Assembly: GCA_937942465.1 (NCBI GenBank)
Contig: CALDEO010000198.1
Coordinates: forward strand, 1 to 5,706
Direction of reading: 5' to 3'
DNA: 5,706 nt
Source of the DNA: an uncultured Saprospiraceae bacterium
GTDB taxonomy: Bacteria; Bacteroidota; Bacteroidia; Chitinophagales; Saprospiraceae
How positions within the stretch are numbered: position 1 is the stretch's first letter; each line of letters begins with the position of its first letter. The notes beneath the pieces are model-generated. The model had not been told where the DNA came from. It made no database searches and saw only the letters and a list, made by a program, of their open reading frames with translations. A program made the position numbers and the translations under genes. This document shows positions 1 to 5,706 of the stretch, piece by piece.

Positions 1-1426
1 TGACTACTGGGTCGATAGATAGATAAGCCGCTTTTAAGTCTTTATCAGCGAACACCTCATAATAGTTAAGCGCATCTAGTAGCAACAACTTTTGATTGGA
101 TGGACTCTCATCCACTGTAATTTTAGACATGTTGTTAAAAGCGTCTTTCACTGCAGTTGGATCATTGATGAGTCCCAACCAGAAATCGGTAGTTTTATTT
201 TTATTCGCGTAAGCAAAATCATATGCCCACTGCTGTACGGCTAACCTCTCTTGACTTGTCAAAGCATATCCTAACTCAACCTTAATATCTGGTTCAATAC
301 CGATGCTGCCATTGAGCGGCCTCCCTAGTCTCAAGGTTTTAAACTCTTCAACGATCGTGGTGTCTGTTGATTCTTTTTTAACTCTTTCGCGTTGTATACA
401 CCTACCTGATGGCAGGAAATACTCTGCAACTGTCAATCTCAATGCACCGTTATTACTCAATAGATATTGCTCTTGGACTAGTCCTTTACCGTAGCTCTGC
501 ATACCCACTACGATACCGCGATCGAGGTCTTGTATAGCACCAGCAAGTATCTCAGATGCAGAGGCTGAGCCCTCATCTATCAATACTGCAATATCGCCTA
601 ATTGAAAAAATGCTTTCCCTGTTGAGCTGTATTTTTCTTCTTTTTGGTGTTCTCCTTTGGTTGTAACCAATGTGATATTCTCCTCTGTAATAAGTTGGGA
701 TAAAATATTGGCTACATCTGGTAAAAGACCTCCTCTGTTGCCACGAACATCAATAATCAGTTTATGATCTTCTTTATTAATACCTAGATTTTCTATAGAA
801 TCCATAAATGTTCTATATACTCCTTCGGAGAAAGCATCTATTTTGAGGTAATATGTATCGTCTGATAGTTGTGTTGATATAGAGACGGGACTCAATGGTA
901 TATCCCCCTCTCTGATAACAATATCGATACGTTGATCATCTCGTTGTACTACGAAGTCAAGGCTATCGTAATCACCAAGTACATTCTTGATTTGAGAGAT
1001 ATTGAGGCTGCTGTCTCTAAGATTAATATCGTTGATCGTGATGATCTCATCAAACTGATGCAAACCCGCATTTTTGGCAGGACTACCTTTATAAAGCTTA
1101 GCTATAAAAAAGCTACTATCCTTCTCTATCGTCTCAATACCGATACCGTGGTATACACCCGATGTGCGATTGTTGACCGCTTGCAACTCTGATGGTGCTA
1201 TATAATTGGAAAAAGGGTCTAAATTATTGACAACCGCTGTAAGAGCATCATCTGTAAGTTGATCGGTATCAAGATCATAAGCATACTTATGTTCTATAAA
1301 TCGAATAACCTCTTCTACTCTACCGTACTCAGACAAACCCTCATCAGAAGTAATTTTTTCGATAAGGCTATAGTTAGCTCCTGACTCATTGAGCTTATAC
1401 CCTAGCACCATACCTATAACAAGCAT
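1..1426 (-). CDS. C-terminal processing protease, peptidase family S41 (C-terminus cut by window edge)
   Basis: This is a serine endopeptidase of the CtpA/Prc type, expected to be membrane-anchored and to trim or degrade periplasmic proteins from their C-termini. I translated it by hand from the reverse strand; 475 codons are open to the window edge. Numbering from the ATG at 1426, there is a hydrophobic N-terminus, a helical segment with LDPFSNYI at 69-76, and a PDZ domain at about 88-172 (GIGIE 94-98, GSPAKNAG 114-121). The S41 core follows, with DVRGNRGG at 226-233. The catalytic residues are all present: Ser289 in GSASASEILAG, Lys314 in YGKG and Gln318. Their spacing (+25, +29) matches the Ser-Lys-Gln arrangement known for this family. 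Only a short C-terminal tail should be missing. The start is uncertain: the frame stays open to 1489, and 17 upstream codons read like the expected anchor (RKYEVWQPLLLSL), so an ATT at 1477 or ATA at 1489 may be the real start. It lies downstream of rpoD on the same strand, about 100-160 bp away. Confidence 0.93.
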   Translation of the reverse strand, partial: MLVIGMVLGYKLNESGANYSLIEKITSDEGLSEYGRVEEVIRFIEHKYAYDLDTDQLTDDALTAVVNNLDPFSNYIAPSELQAVNNRTSGVYHGIGIETIEKDSSFFIAKLYKGSPAKNAGLHQFDEIITINDINLRDSSLNISQIKNVLGDYDSLDFVVQRDDQRIDIVIREGDIPLSPVSISTQLSDDTYYLKIDAFSEGVYRTFMDSIENLGINKEDHKLIIDVRGNRGGLLPDVANILSQLITEENITLVTTKGEHQKEEKYSSTGKAFFQLGDIAVLIDEGSASASEILAGAIQDLDRGIVVGMQSYGKGLVQEQYLLSNNGALRLTVAEYFLPSGRCIQRERVKKESTDTTIVEEFKTLRLGRPLNGSIGIEPDIKVELGYALTSQERLAVQQWAYDFAYANKNKTTDFWLGLINDPTAVKDAFNNMSKITVDESPSNQKLLLLDALNYYEVFADKDLKAAYLSIDPVV

Positions 1427-1585
1427 GAGTGACAAAAGTAATGGCTGCCAGACTTCGTATTTTCTTAAATTGCTAATGGCCTTATATATTTAGTTATGAG
1501 GATCGTATATAACAATACACAATCCTTGCCAAAAGCCAGAATAATGCCGACTAATTATATGAATAGCTTGAATGAGCGAAAGACT
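1427..1585. other. Spacer between rpoD and the S41 protease gene
   Basis: The part nearest the protease (1427-1489) is open in its frame and probably encodes its N-terminal anchor. The remainder, up to the rpoD stop codon, holds no convincing gene and no clear hairpin with a T-tract, so readthrough from rpoD is possible. A sigma70-like pair on the minus strand (TTGGCA at 1532-1527 and TATACG at 1509-1504, 17 bp apart) is visible. It does not fit the Bacteroidota TTTG/TAnnTTTG pattern and may be chance. Confidence 0.4.
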
Positions 1586-2455
1586 CTACTTACCTAGGTA
1601 GTGCTTCAACAACTTAGATCTAGATGCAGATCTTAATTTATTGATCGCTTTATCCTTGATCTGACGTACTCTCTCTCTAGTAAGACCAAATTTCTCACCG
1701 ATATCCTCAAGTGACATTGGGTGCTCCACACTGATACCGAAGTATAGTTTGATAACATCACATTGTCTCTCAGTAAGTGTACCAAGCGATCTTTCTATTT
1801 CCTTACGTAATGACTCTCTGTACTCCAATGCAGAATCAGTAGTAGGCGTATTACCATTCTCCAATACATCCAATAAAGAGTTATCTTCTCCATCAACGAA
1901 TGGTGCATCCATAGATACGTGACGAGCAGCTACTCCTAATGTAGTTTCTACTTCCTCAGTAGTGATCTCCAATAACTCAGCTAATTCTTCTGGAGATGGC
2001 TCTCTTTCAAATTCTTGCTCTAGTTCTGAAAATGCTCTATTGATCTTGTTAAGTGATCCGACCTTATTTAAAGGTAGTCTTACTATTCTTGATTGTTCAG
2101 CTAATGCTTGGAGGATAGACTGTCTAATCCACCATACGGCATAAGAGATAAACTTAAATCCTCTTGTTTCATCAAAACGTTGAGCTGCTTTGATCAAACC
2201 AAGGTTACCTTCGTTGATTAAATCACTTAGTGACAATCCTTGATTTTGGTATTGCTTGGCAACAGATACTACGAATCTTAAATTGGCCTTAGTTAATCTT
2301 TCAAGAGCTTCTTGATCACCTTGCTTAATACGCTGTGCTAAGTCTACTTCCTCCTCAGGTGTGAGCAAATCAACTTTACCAATTTCTTGGAGATATTTTT
2401 CTAAAGATTGACTTTCTCTATTCGTTATGGATTTGGTAATCTTCAGCTGTCTCAT
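1586..2455 (-). CDS. rpoD: RNA polymerase primary sigma factor RpoD/SigA
   Basis: This is the housekeeping sigma subunit, which binds core RNA polymerase and directs it to -7 and -33 promoter elements. The 289-residue protein has all conserved regions in order. Region 1.2 is at about 15-47 ([27 protein letters not shown]). Region 2 spans about 50-123, with the core-binding [12 protein letters not shown] (58-69), [13 protein letters not shown] (78-90), and the melting and -10 recognition segment [15 protein letters not shown] (100-114). Region 3 spans about 127-205, including the 3.2 loop SLLDVLENG (193-201). Region 4 spans about 216-285, with the -35 helix-turn-helix [19 protein letters not shown] at 249-267. 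It lacks region 1.1 and the long non-conserved insert of proteobacterial RpoD, which is the normal short form in Bacteroidota. The ATG start is supported by homology beginning about 15 residues in and by a consensus-like promoter 40-50 bp upstream. It is transcribed away from the START-like gene. Confidence 0.97.
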   Translation of the reverse strand: MRQLKITKSITNRESQSLEKYLQEIGKVDLLTPEEEVDLAQRIKQGDQEALERLTKANLRFVVSVAKQYQNQGLSLSDLINEGNLGLIKAAQRFDETRGFKFISYAVWWIRQSILQALAEQSRIVRLPLNKVGSLNKINRAFSELEQEFEREPSPEELAELLEITTEEVETTLGVAARHVSMDAPFVDGEDNSLLDVLENGNTPTTDSALEYRESLRKEIERSLGTLTERQCDVIKLYFGISVEHPMSLEDIGEKFGLTRERVRQIKDKAINKLRSASRSKLLKHYLGK

Positions 2456-2500
2456 AGAATTGTATTAAGTTAACTTTAAAGCGTATTTTATAAAGGAATG

Positions 2501-2532
2501 CAAAAGTAGTGATTATTAAACCAATACACAAG
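2501..2532 (-). promoter_or_regulatory. Bacteroidota-type promoter for rpoD
   Basis: On the minus strand, TACTTTTG (2508-2501) is a full match to the Bacteroidota -7 consensus TAnnTTTG. CTTG (2532-2529) sits 20 bp upstream and matches three of four bases of the -33 TTTG. Transcription would begin near 2495, leaving a leader of about 40 nt before the ATG at 2455. The consensus is established for Bacteroides and Flavobacterium; use of this particular site is inferred. Confidence 0.6.
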
Positions 2533-2607
2533 CTAAATTTTATCCTTTAACTTGTTTAGTATTCTTACCCTTTTGAAATAAAATTTTCATAAAAAAAGTT
2601 CTTTTTT

Positions 2608-2637
2608 TTTGAAAAATGATTTTTTTAGTTTTATTTG
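2608..2637 (+). promoter_or_regulatory. Probable Bacteroidota-type promoter for the START-like gene
   Basis: On the plus strand TTTG (2608-2611) is followed, after 18 bp, by TTTATTTG (2630-2637), which fits TAnnTTTG at five of the six fixed positions. The start would fall near 2643, giving a leader of about 60 nt. The A/T tracts just upstream (2591-2608) could help polymerase binding. The region is AT-rich, so chance matches are likelier than usual. Confidence 0.45.
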
Positions 2638-2652
2638 CAGCGTTCGAGATAC

Positions 2653-2692
2653 TAAATGTATAAGATGTTTAGGTTTCAGCAATTTACATTTA
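2653..2692 (+). repeat. 8-bp inverted repeat in the leader of the START-like gene
   Basis: TAAATGTA (2653-2660) is the exact reverse complement of TACATTTA (2685-2692), with 24 nt between them. The left arm overlaps CTAAA (2652-2656), which could instead pair with TTTAG (2668-2672). The arms are AT-rich and short, so this may be chance; it lies wholly inside the predicted 5' untranslated region. No riboswitch family is recognised. Confidence 0.25.
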
Positions 2693-2705
2693 ATACAAAA
2701 GCTTA

Positions 2706-3083
2706 ATGCAAAGAGTTTCATTTGATTTAGAATTTATTTTCAAAGCGTCACCAGCTATCCTTTATCGGTTTCTAACAGCACCAGATTGTCTGGTAAGATG
2801 GTTTTGTGATGGCGTTGACATACAAGATGACGTTTATACATTTGACTGGGAAGGCTCTGAGGAGGTTGCCGAGTTGGTAGATGACATAGATGAAGAGAGA
2901 GTCCGCTTCGAGTGGGAAGATGGTGAGGATGGTGAATATTTAGAATTCAGAATGTACAAATCTGACGTTACTAATGAGACAATCCTCGAGATCACAGATT
3001 TCTGTGATGACGACGAAGCCGCTAGTCAAAAAGACTTATGGGCAACTCAGATGGTACAGATGCGTATCGTTTGTGGAGGGTAA
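2706..3083 (+). CDS. START-like domain (SRPBCC fold) protein, small and acidic
   Basis: The product is a 125-residue cytoplasmic protein resembling the START-like domain proteins widespread in Bacteroidota; these adopt the helix-grip SRPBCC fold with a ligand-sized cavity. No enzymatic role is established for this subgroup that I know of. Features seen are an N-terminal strand (RVSFDLEFIFKAS, 3-15), the helix and WF motif typical of the fold (PAILYRFLTAPDCLVRWF, 16-33), a core VYTFDWEGSEEVAELV (43-58), and VRFEWEDGEDGEYLEFRM (66-83). A terminal amphipathic helix follows the DDDEAA stretch (from about 101). Roughly a quarter of the residues are Asp or Glu against about ten Lys/Arg. There is no signal peptide or membrane segment. 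The length is normal for the group, and the ATG fits the family start. It is monocistronic, divergent from rpoD and convergent with the enoyl-CoA hydratase gene. Confidence 0.9.
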   Translation: MQRVSFDLEFIFKASPAILYRFLTAPDCLVRWFCDGVDIQDDVYTFDWEGSEEVAELVDDIDEERVRFEWEDGEDGEYLEFRMYKSDVTNETILEITDFCDDDEAASQKDLWATQMVQMRIVCGG

Positions 3084-3100
3084 TAACACTACTCTACTAT

Positions 3101-3138
3101 AAAAAATTAAATATTGACTCGACCAATGGCCGAGTCAA
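3101..3138 (-). terminator. Hairpin terminator between convergent genes
   Basis: TTGACTCG (3114-3121) pairs with CGAGTCAA (3131-3138). The stem continues through one A-C mismatch to CC/GG around an AAT loop. Read on the minus strand, the stem is followed by a T-rich run (3113-3101), as expected of an intrinsic terminator for the enoyl-CoA hydratase gene that ends 28 bp upstream. On the plus strand there is no T-tract after the stem, so its effect on the START-like transcript is uncertain. Confidence 0.7.
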
Positions 3139-3165
3139 CTAGCTATACTATATGGAAAGCTGGAC

Positions 3166-3942
3166 TTAAAAGTTTGGCTTTCTCTTTTCTATAAAGGCAT
3201 CTACACCTTCTTCACATTCTTTAGATTCTAGTAACGCCTCGAACAATTCATGTTCTGCTATGTACCCTTTGCTAGGCTCATGGTAATGGATATTGACCAT
3301 TTCTATACATTTAGCTACAGCGATCGGTCCTTTTGAAGATATCTTAGAGATAACTTTAGTACACTTTGCTAATGCTTCTTCTTTATCCAAGACATAGTTA
3401 ACTAATCCTAACCTTGCTGCTTCATTTGCATCGATCATATCTCCTGTTAATAAGAGTTCTATTGCTTTTGCTTTTCCTATCAGTTGTGGCAACCTCTGAG
3501 TACCACCGTACCCTGGTATCAATCCCAGATTAACTTCTGGCTGACCAAACTTAGCATTCGGTGTAGCAATACGCATATGACAAGCCATGGCTAATTCACA
3601 TCCCCCACCTAGTGCAAATCCATTGACCAATGCAATCACTGGTTTGTGAAAGTTTTCTATTAAGAAAAACACATCTTGTCCTCTCTTAGAAGAATTAGGT
3701 GGATCTACCGCTTCTCTTATTTCTACGAACTCCTTGATATCAGCTCCTGCCACAAATGCCTTATCTCCAGCACCTGTGATGATAACTCCCTTTAATCCAT
3801 CTACAGACTTATAGCCTTCTTGAAAGAATGCCTCTAATTGATTGAATACCTCTTTATTCAATGCATTCAATGCATTGGGTCTATTTATTGTAAGCGTGAC
3901 GATACCGTCATTATTGGTTTGTAATATTTCTTGGTTGCTCAT
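3166..3942 (-). CDS. Enoyl-CoA hydratase (crotonase family)
   Basis: This enzyme should catalyse reversible hydration of trans-2-enoyl-CoA to 3-hydroxyacyl-CoA, in fatty-acid beta-oxidation or a short-chain acyl-CoA route such as crotonyl-CoA. The 258-residue length is typical of single-domain crotonases. Visible features are the N-terminal INRPNALNALN (19-29), the CoA/oxyanion segment AFVAGADIKEF (62-72), and the core NGFALGGGCELAMACH (107-122) with catalytic Glu116. The second catalytic Glu136 lies in FGQPEVNLGLIPGYGGTQRL. Both glutamates and the oxyanion-hole glycine (Gly113) are present, which favours a true hydratase over isomerase or hydrolase relatives; chain-length preference cannot be read. 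It has no fatty-acid gene neighbours in this window, so the pathway is open. It is monocistronic by layout, with a palindromic operator candidate upstream and a terminator downstream. The tandem AATGCATTG unit near its 5' end just encodes the family's repeated ALN residues. Confidence 0.94.
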   Translation of the reverse strand: MSNQEILQTNNDGIVTLTINRPNALNALNKEVFNQLEAFFQEGYKSVDGLKGVIITGAGDKAFVAGADIKEFVEIREAVDPPNSSKRGQDVFFLIENFHKPVIALVNGFALGGGCELAMACHMRIATPNAKFGQPEVNLGLIPGYGGTQRLPQLIGKAKAIELLLTGDMIDANEAARLGLVNYVLDKEEALAKCTKVISKISSKGPIAVAKCIEMVNIHYHEPSKGYIAEHELFEALLESKECEEGVDAFIEKRKPNF

Positions 3943-3975
3943 GTGGTGGTGTTTATGTTTAGTAAAACGTTCAAC

Positions 3976-3993
3976 ATTTGACTGCAGTCAAAT
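3976..3993. promoter_or_regulatory. Perfect 18-bp palindrome, candidate operator of the enoyl-CoA hydratase gene
   Basis: ATTTGACTGCAGTCAAAT equals its own reverse complement over all 18 bases. It lies 34 bp upstream of the hydratase ATG and 12 bp past the flippase stop codon, immediately downstream of a promoter-like box (4002-3995), so it would cover the transcription start. The core TTGAC-N4-GTCAA has the half-site spacing of CRP/FNR-family sites (TTGAT-N4-ATCAA for FNR), although other dimeric repressors such as TetR-type are equally possible. A T-tract is absent, so a terminator role for the flippase gene is less likely. The regulator is unknown. Confidence 0.55.
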
Positions 3994-3994
3994 A

Positions 3995-4024
3995 CAAAAG
4001 TCTATCATTTCTTAATTTTAAAAC
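3995..4024 (-). promoter_or_regulatory. Possible promoter of the enoyl-CoA hydratase gene
   Basis: Minus-strand GACTTTTG (4002-3995) matches five of the six fixed bases of TAnnTTTG. GTTT (4024-4021), 18 bp upstream inside the flippase 3' end, is a weak -33 candidate. The start would fall near 3989, inside the palindrome at 3976-3993. An overlapping alternative, TGTATTTG (3996-3989), fits equally well. Confidence 0.35.
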
Positions 4025-5492
4025 GTACTAATGCTTCATCTAATAATACATTGGCATCATCAGATATTCTCCAATAATACGCAATAGGTATTGCAAATAT
4101 TGAAATTATCAATCCATTTACTATAATTTCTAAAAATGGATTGGACTGAAAATCGACCCCTTTCATAATGGCGAAGATCAATGTAAACAAGACTATAATT
4201 TTAATTGTAGCAAACGAAAAAGGGTGCATTTTAAATTTCCAATATATAAAAATCAGTTTTAGGATATTAAATAACACTAGCGCTATCACAGTAGCCATTG
4301 CAGCTCCTAAAACTTGGTACTCGTTGATCAGAAAGTAATTTAAAAACAAGTTGGACAATCCCAGAAAAAGAATAAATCCTAGATTCCATCTGTAGTACTT
4401 GGAATAACTAATGATGGCGCTATTAACGCTTGTAAGCATGTCTATAAGCTTGCCGGCTCCCAATACTGCAAACAACATTGCCCCACCCTCAAATGCGATC
4501 GGGTTAATGGATAGTTCGAAAACGGAAGGTAGACAAAACAGCATACCTAAGTATACGTAACTACCTAACAGAAAAAGATTGGTTGATGACTTTTTATAGA
4601 TGGACTCAACCTCATCCAATTTATTGTCTTTTATAGATTCTGAGATTATAGGGTTGGCTATCTGGTTGATACTATTGGTAGGAATACCTATCACATTGGA
4701 CATAAAGTAAATCTTATTGTACAGTCCGTTGGGGGCATAGCCCAGTAACAATGGAATCATAACAGAATCTAACCTGAACGTAAGACTGCTCCCCAGACTC
4801 GTAAGGCTACTAAACAAAAAGTAACTTTTGATACTTTTCATTTTAGTCTTATAATAGGCAGGATTCCATGATAGATTAAAGCCACCTACCTTGCGTAGGT
4901 ACAGCAACAAAATAACTAGTGTGGCCGAATAAAAAATCGGTATCAGAAATGAAAATATCTGTATGTTAACTACTCCATAGTAAGCTAATAAGAATATGAT
5001 TGGCAAGTATATCTTATACCCAAACTGCTGTACTAATGTAGGGACCACGATCTTTCGATAATTAGATGTATAGGCAGTGATAAGGCTACATAGGTTGATA
5101 AGTACAACCAAAAACATAATGATCATCTCATTGTCCTGAAGCTTTTGAGAGTCCATCTCTAGATATTCGACAAACTGATAAAAACTATGTTTAAATAGAA
5201 AGTACAGAATAAGAAAAAACACATTAGTCAAAAGGGTAATACTCAGTAGCAAGCTAAAAAAGCCATTGTTATCTGATTGATTTTTGAATTCACGATAAAA
5301 CCTTATTGCTACACTTGAGATACCAAAACTTGCGAAAGGGATGATCAGATAAGCCATACTGACTAGCATTTGAGCAAAGCCATAAAGTTTGTCATCCAAC
5401 GAGTAGATGTACAACATACTGAAGCCACCTATGATAGTGCCTACAAGGTTGACTGATGAAAACTTTAGTGATTGGCTTCTGATTACTCCCAT
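4005..5492 (-). CDS. Polysaccharide/oligosaccharide flippase-type membrane protein (Wzx-like, MOP superfamily)
   Basis: This is an inner-membrane protein likely to move lipid-linked glycan units from the cytoplasmic to the periplasmic face during O-antigen, capsule or exopolysaccharide assembly. The 495-residue length and about 12-14 hydrophobic helices fit the family. Clear segments lie near 12-30, 39-61, 79-100, 123-141, 161-175, 179-199, 225-250, 305-322, 338-361, 371-389, 394-417, 430-444 and 455-473. The N-terminal SLKFSSVNLVGTIIGGF (8-24) and the central FRLDSVMIPLLLG (239-251), with a charged Arg-Leu-Asp inside a helix, resemble Wzx/RfbX-type transporters. The C-terminal tail (475-495) is short and basic. 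The substrate cannot be inferred, since Wzx sequences diverge rapidly. The ATG lies 13 bp after the stop codon of the upstream gene, so the two are probably cotranscribed from a promoter beyond the right edge. A MATE-like drug exporter is less likely given the neighbour. Confidence 0.88.
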   Translation of the reverse strand: MGVIRSQSLKFSSVNLVGTIIGGFSMLYIYSLDDKLYGFAQMLVSMAYLIIPFASFGISSVAIRFYREFKNQSDNNGFFSLLLSITLLTNVFFLILYFLFKHSFYQFVEYLEMDSQKLQDNEMIIMFLVVLINLCSLITAYTSNYRKIVVPTLVQQFGYKIYLPIIFLLAYYGVVNIQIFSFLIPIFYSATLVILLLYLRKVGGFNLSWNPAYYKTKMKSIKSYFLFSSLTSLGSSLTFRLDSVMIPLLLGYAPNGLYNKIYFMSNVIGIPTNSINQIANPIISESIKDNKLDEVESIYKKSSTNLFLLGSYVYLGMLFCLPSVFELSINPIAFEGGAMLFAVLGAGKLIDMLTSVNSAIISYSKYYRWNLGFILFLGLSNLFLNYFLINEYQVLGAAMATVIALVLFNILKLIFIYWKFKMHPFSFATIKIIVLFTLIFAIMKGVDFQSNPFLEIIVNGLIISIFAIPIAYYWRISDDANVLLDEALVRFKIKK

Positions 5493-5505
5493 TGGATGGT
5501 CTAGT

Positions 5506-5706
5506 TTATGCTATTAAGCCCTTTAATGCCAACCATCTAAACCTTGTTAGATACTTACCTTTTATAGCTTCTCCGCTTATCGCAAATTTCAAGTAATAAG
5601 CCCATGTTACGAAATATATAGCCGTGTAATCAAAAACTTTAGCAAGGTAAGTCATCACTCCTAGATCGCGAGTCCTTAGTTTCTCCTCTTGCCCTAGTCG
5701 ATAACT
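5506..5706 (-). CDS. C-terminal end of an upstream gene, probably a glycosyltransferase (partial)
   Basis: The reverse strand is open from the right edge to a TAA at 5508-5506, giving the last 66 residues of a protein whose start lies outside the window. The visible part begins with a charged stretch (GQEEKLRTRDLGVMTYLAK, 5-23). It continues into an aromatic, hydrophobic segment (YTAIYFVTWAYYLKFAI, 27-43) that could be a membrane or membrane-associated helix, and ends in a basic tail (KYLTRFRWLALKG). Composition and position directly before a flippase gene suggest a membrane-associated glycosyltransferase of a surface-polysaccharide operon. No catalytic motif (DXD or similar) is in view, so the function rests on context and a general resemblance only. 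That this is coding is well supported by the open frame, the tight 13-bp spacing and plausible composition. Confidence 0.72.
   Translation of the reverse strand, partial: SYRLGQEEKLRTRDLGVMTYLAKVFDYTAIYFVTWAYYLKFAISGEAIKGKYLTRFRWLALKGLIA

Noticed and set aside
14..26. GATA tetranucleotide repeat
   Set aside because: It is in frame within the S41 protease (Tyr-Leu-Ser-Ile-Asp) and only about three units long.
303..494. Plus-strand open frame of 63 codons
   Set aside because: It lies antisense to the S41 peptidase core, including the stretch encoding Lys314, and its translation has no recognisable protein character.
932..1192. Plus-strand open frame of 86 codons
   Set aside because: It is antisense to the PDZ domain of the S41 protease, which is clearly the real coding strand.
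1491..1575. Reading of the minus strand after rpoD as an extra small gene
   Set aside because: The frame that runs through here (ending at a TAA inside the protease N-terminal region) has no ATG start, no family resemblance and would overlap the protease extension.
1962..2144. Plus-strand open frame of 60 codons
   Set aside because: It is antisense to conserved sigma regions 2.4-3 of rpoD; low-complexity Ser-rich translation.
3860..3881. Tandem 9-bp repeat ATTCAATGC
   Set aside because: It encodes the ALNALN residues conserved at the N-terminus of crotonase-family proteins, so protein conservation explains it.
1..5706. Mobile element, CRISPR, defence island or phage remnant
   Set aside because: No transposase or integrase frame, no repeat-spacer pattern, no terminal inverted repeats and no tRNA gene are visible; all genes are common chromosomal families.

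Overview
The window looks like ordinary chromosomal DNA of a Bacteroidota bacterium, perhaps a Saprospiria-type lineage; the finer placement is inference. Three things point there. The primary sigma factor is the short form that starts directly at region 1.2. Two gene starts are preceded by boxes close to the Bacteroidota housekeeping promoter (-33 TTTG, -7 TAnnTTTG). The small acidic START-like protein is of a type I know from that phylum. The DNA is AT-rich, intergenic spaces are short, and Shine-Dalgarno sequences are largely absent.

Layout from left to right. Positions 1-1426 (minus) hold most of a periplasmic C-terminal processing protease (peptidase S41), cut by the left edge and lacking only its C-terminal tail. 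Its true start is probably upstream of the first ATG. Positions 1586-2455 (minus) encode the housekeeping sigma factor RpoD. A 250-bp AT-rich divergent promoter region (2456-2705) separates it from a plus-strand gene for a 125-residue START-like (SRPBCC-fold) protein at 2706-3083. That gene converges on an enoyl-CoA hydratase (3166-3942, minus), with a hairpin at 3114-3138 between them acting as terminator, mainly for the hydratase. Upstream of the hydratase is a perfect 18-bp palindrome (3976-3993) that overlaps the expected transcription start and looks like an operator. Positions 4005-5492 (minus) encode a 495-residue polysaccharide flippase-type membrane protein. It lies 13 bp downstream of the C-terminal end of another minus-strand gene (5506 to the right edge), probably a glycosyltransferase.

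Functionally this is a set of housekeeping neighbours rather than one system: envelope proteolysis, core transcription, acyl-CoA metabolism, and the tail of a surface-glycan operon. I found no mobile element, CRISPR array, tRNA or rRNA gene, phage remnant or defence system. The most interesting points are the apparent non-ATG start of the S41 protease, the palindromic operator candidate at the hydratase promoter, and the divergent rpoD / START-like promoter region. No stretch longer than 300 bases lacks a gene.
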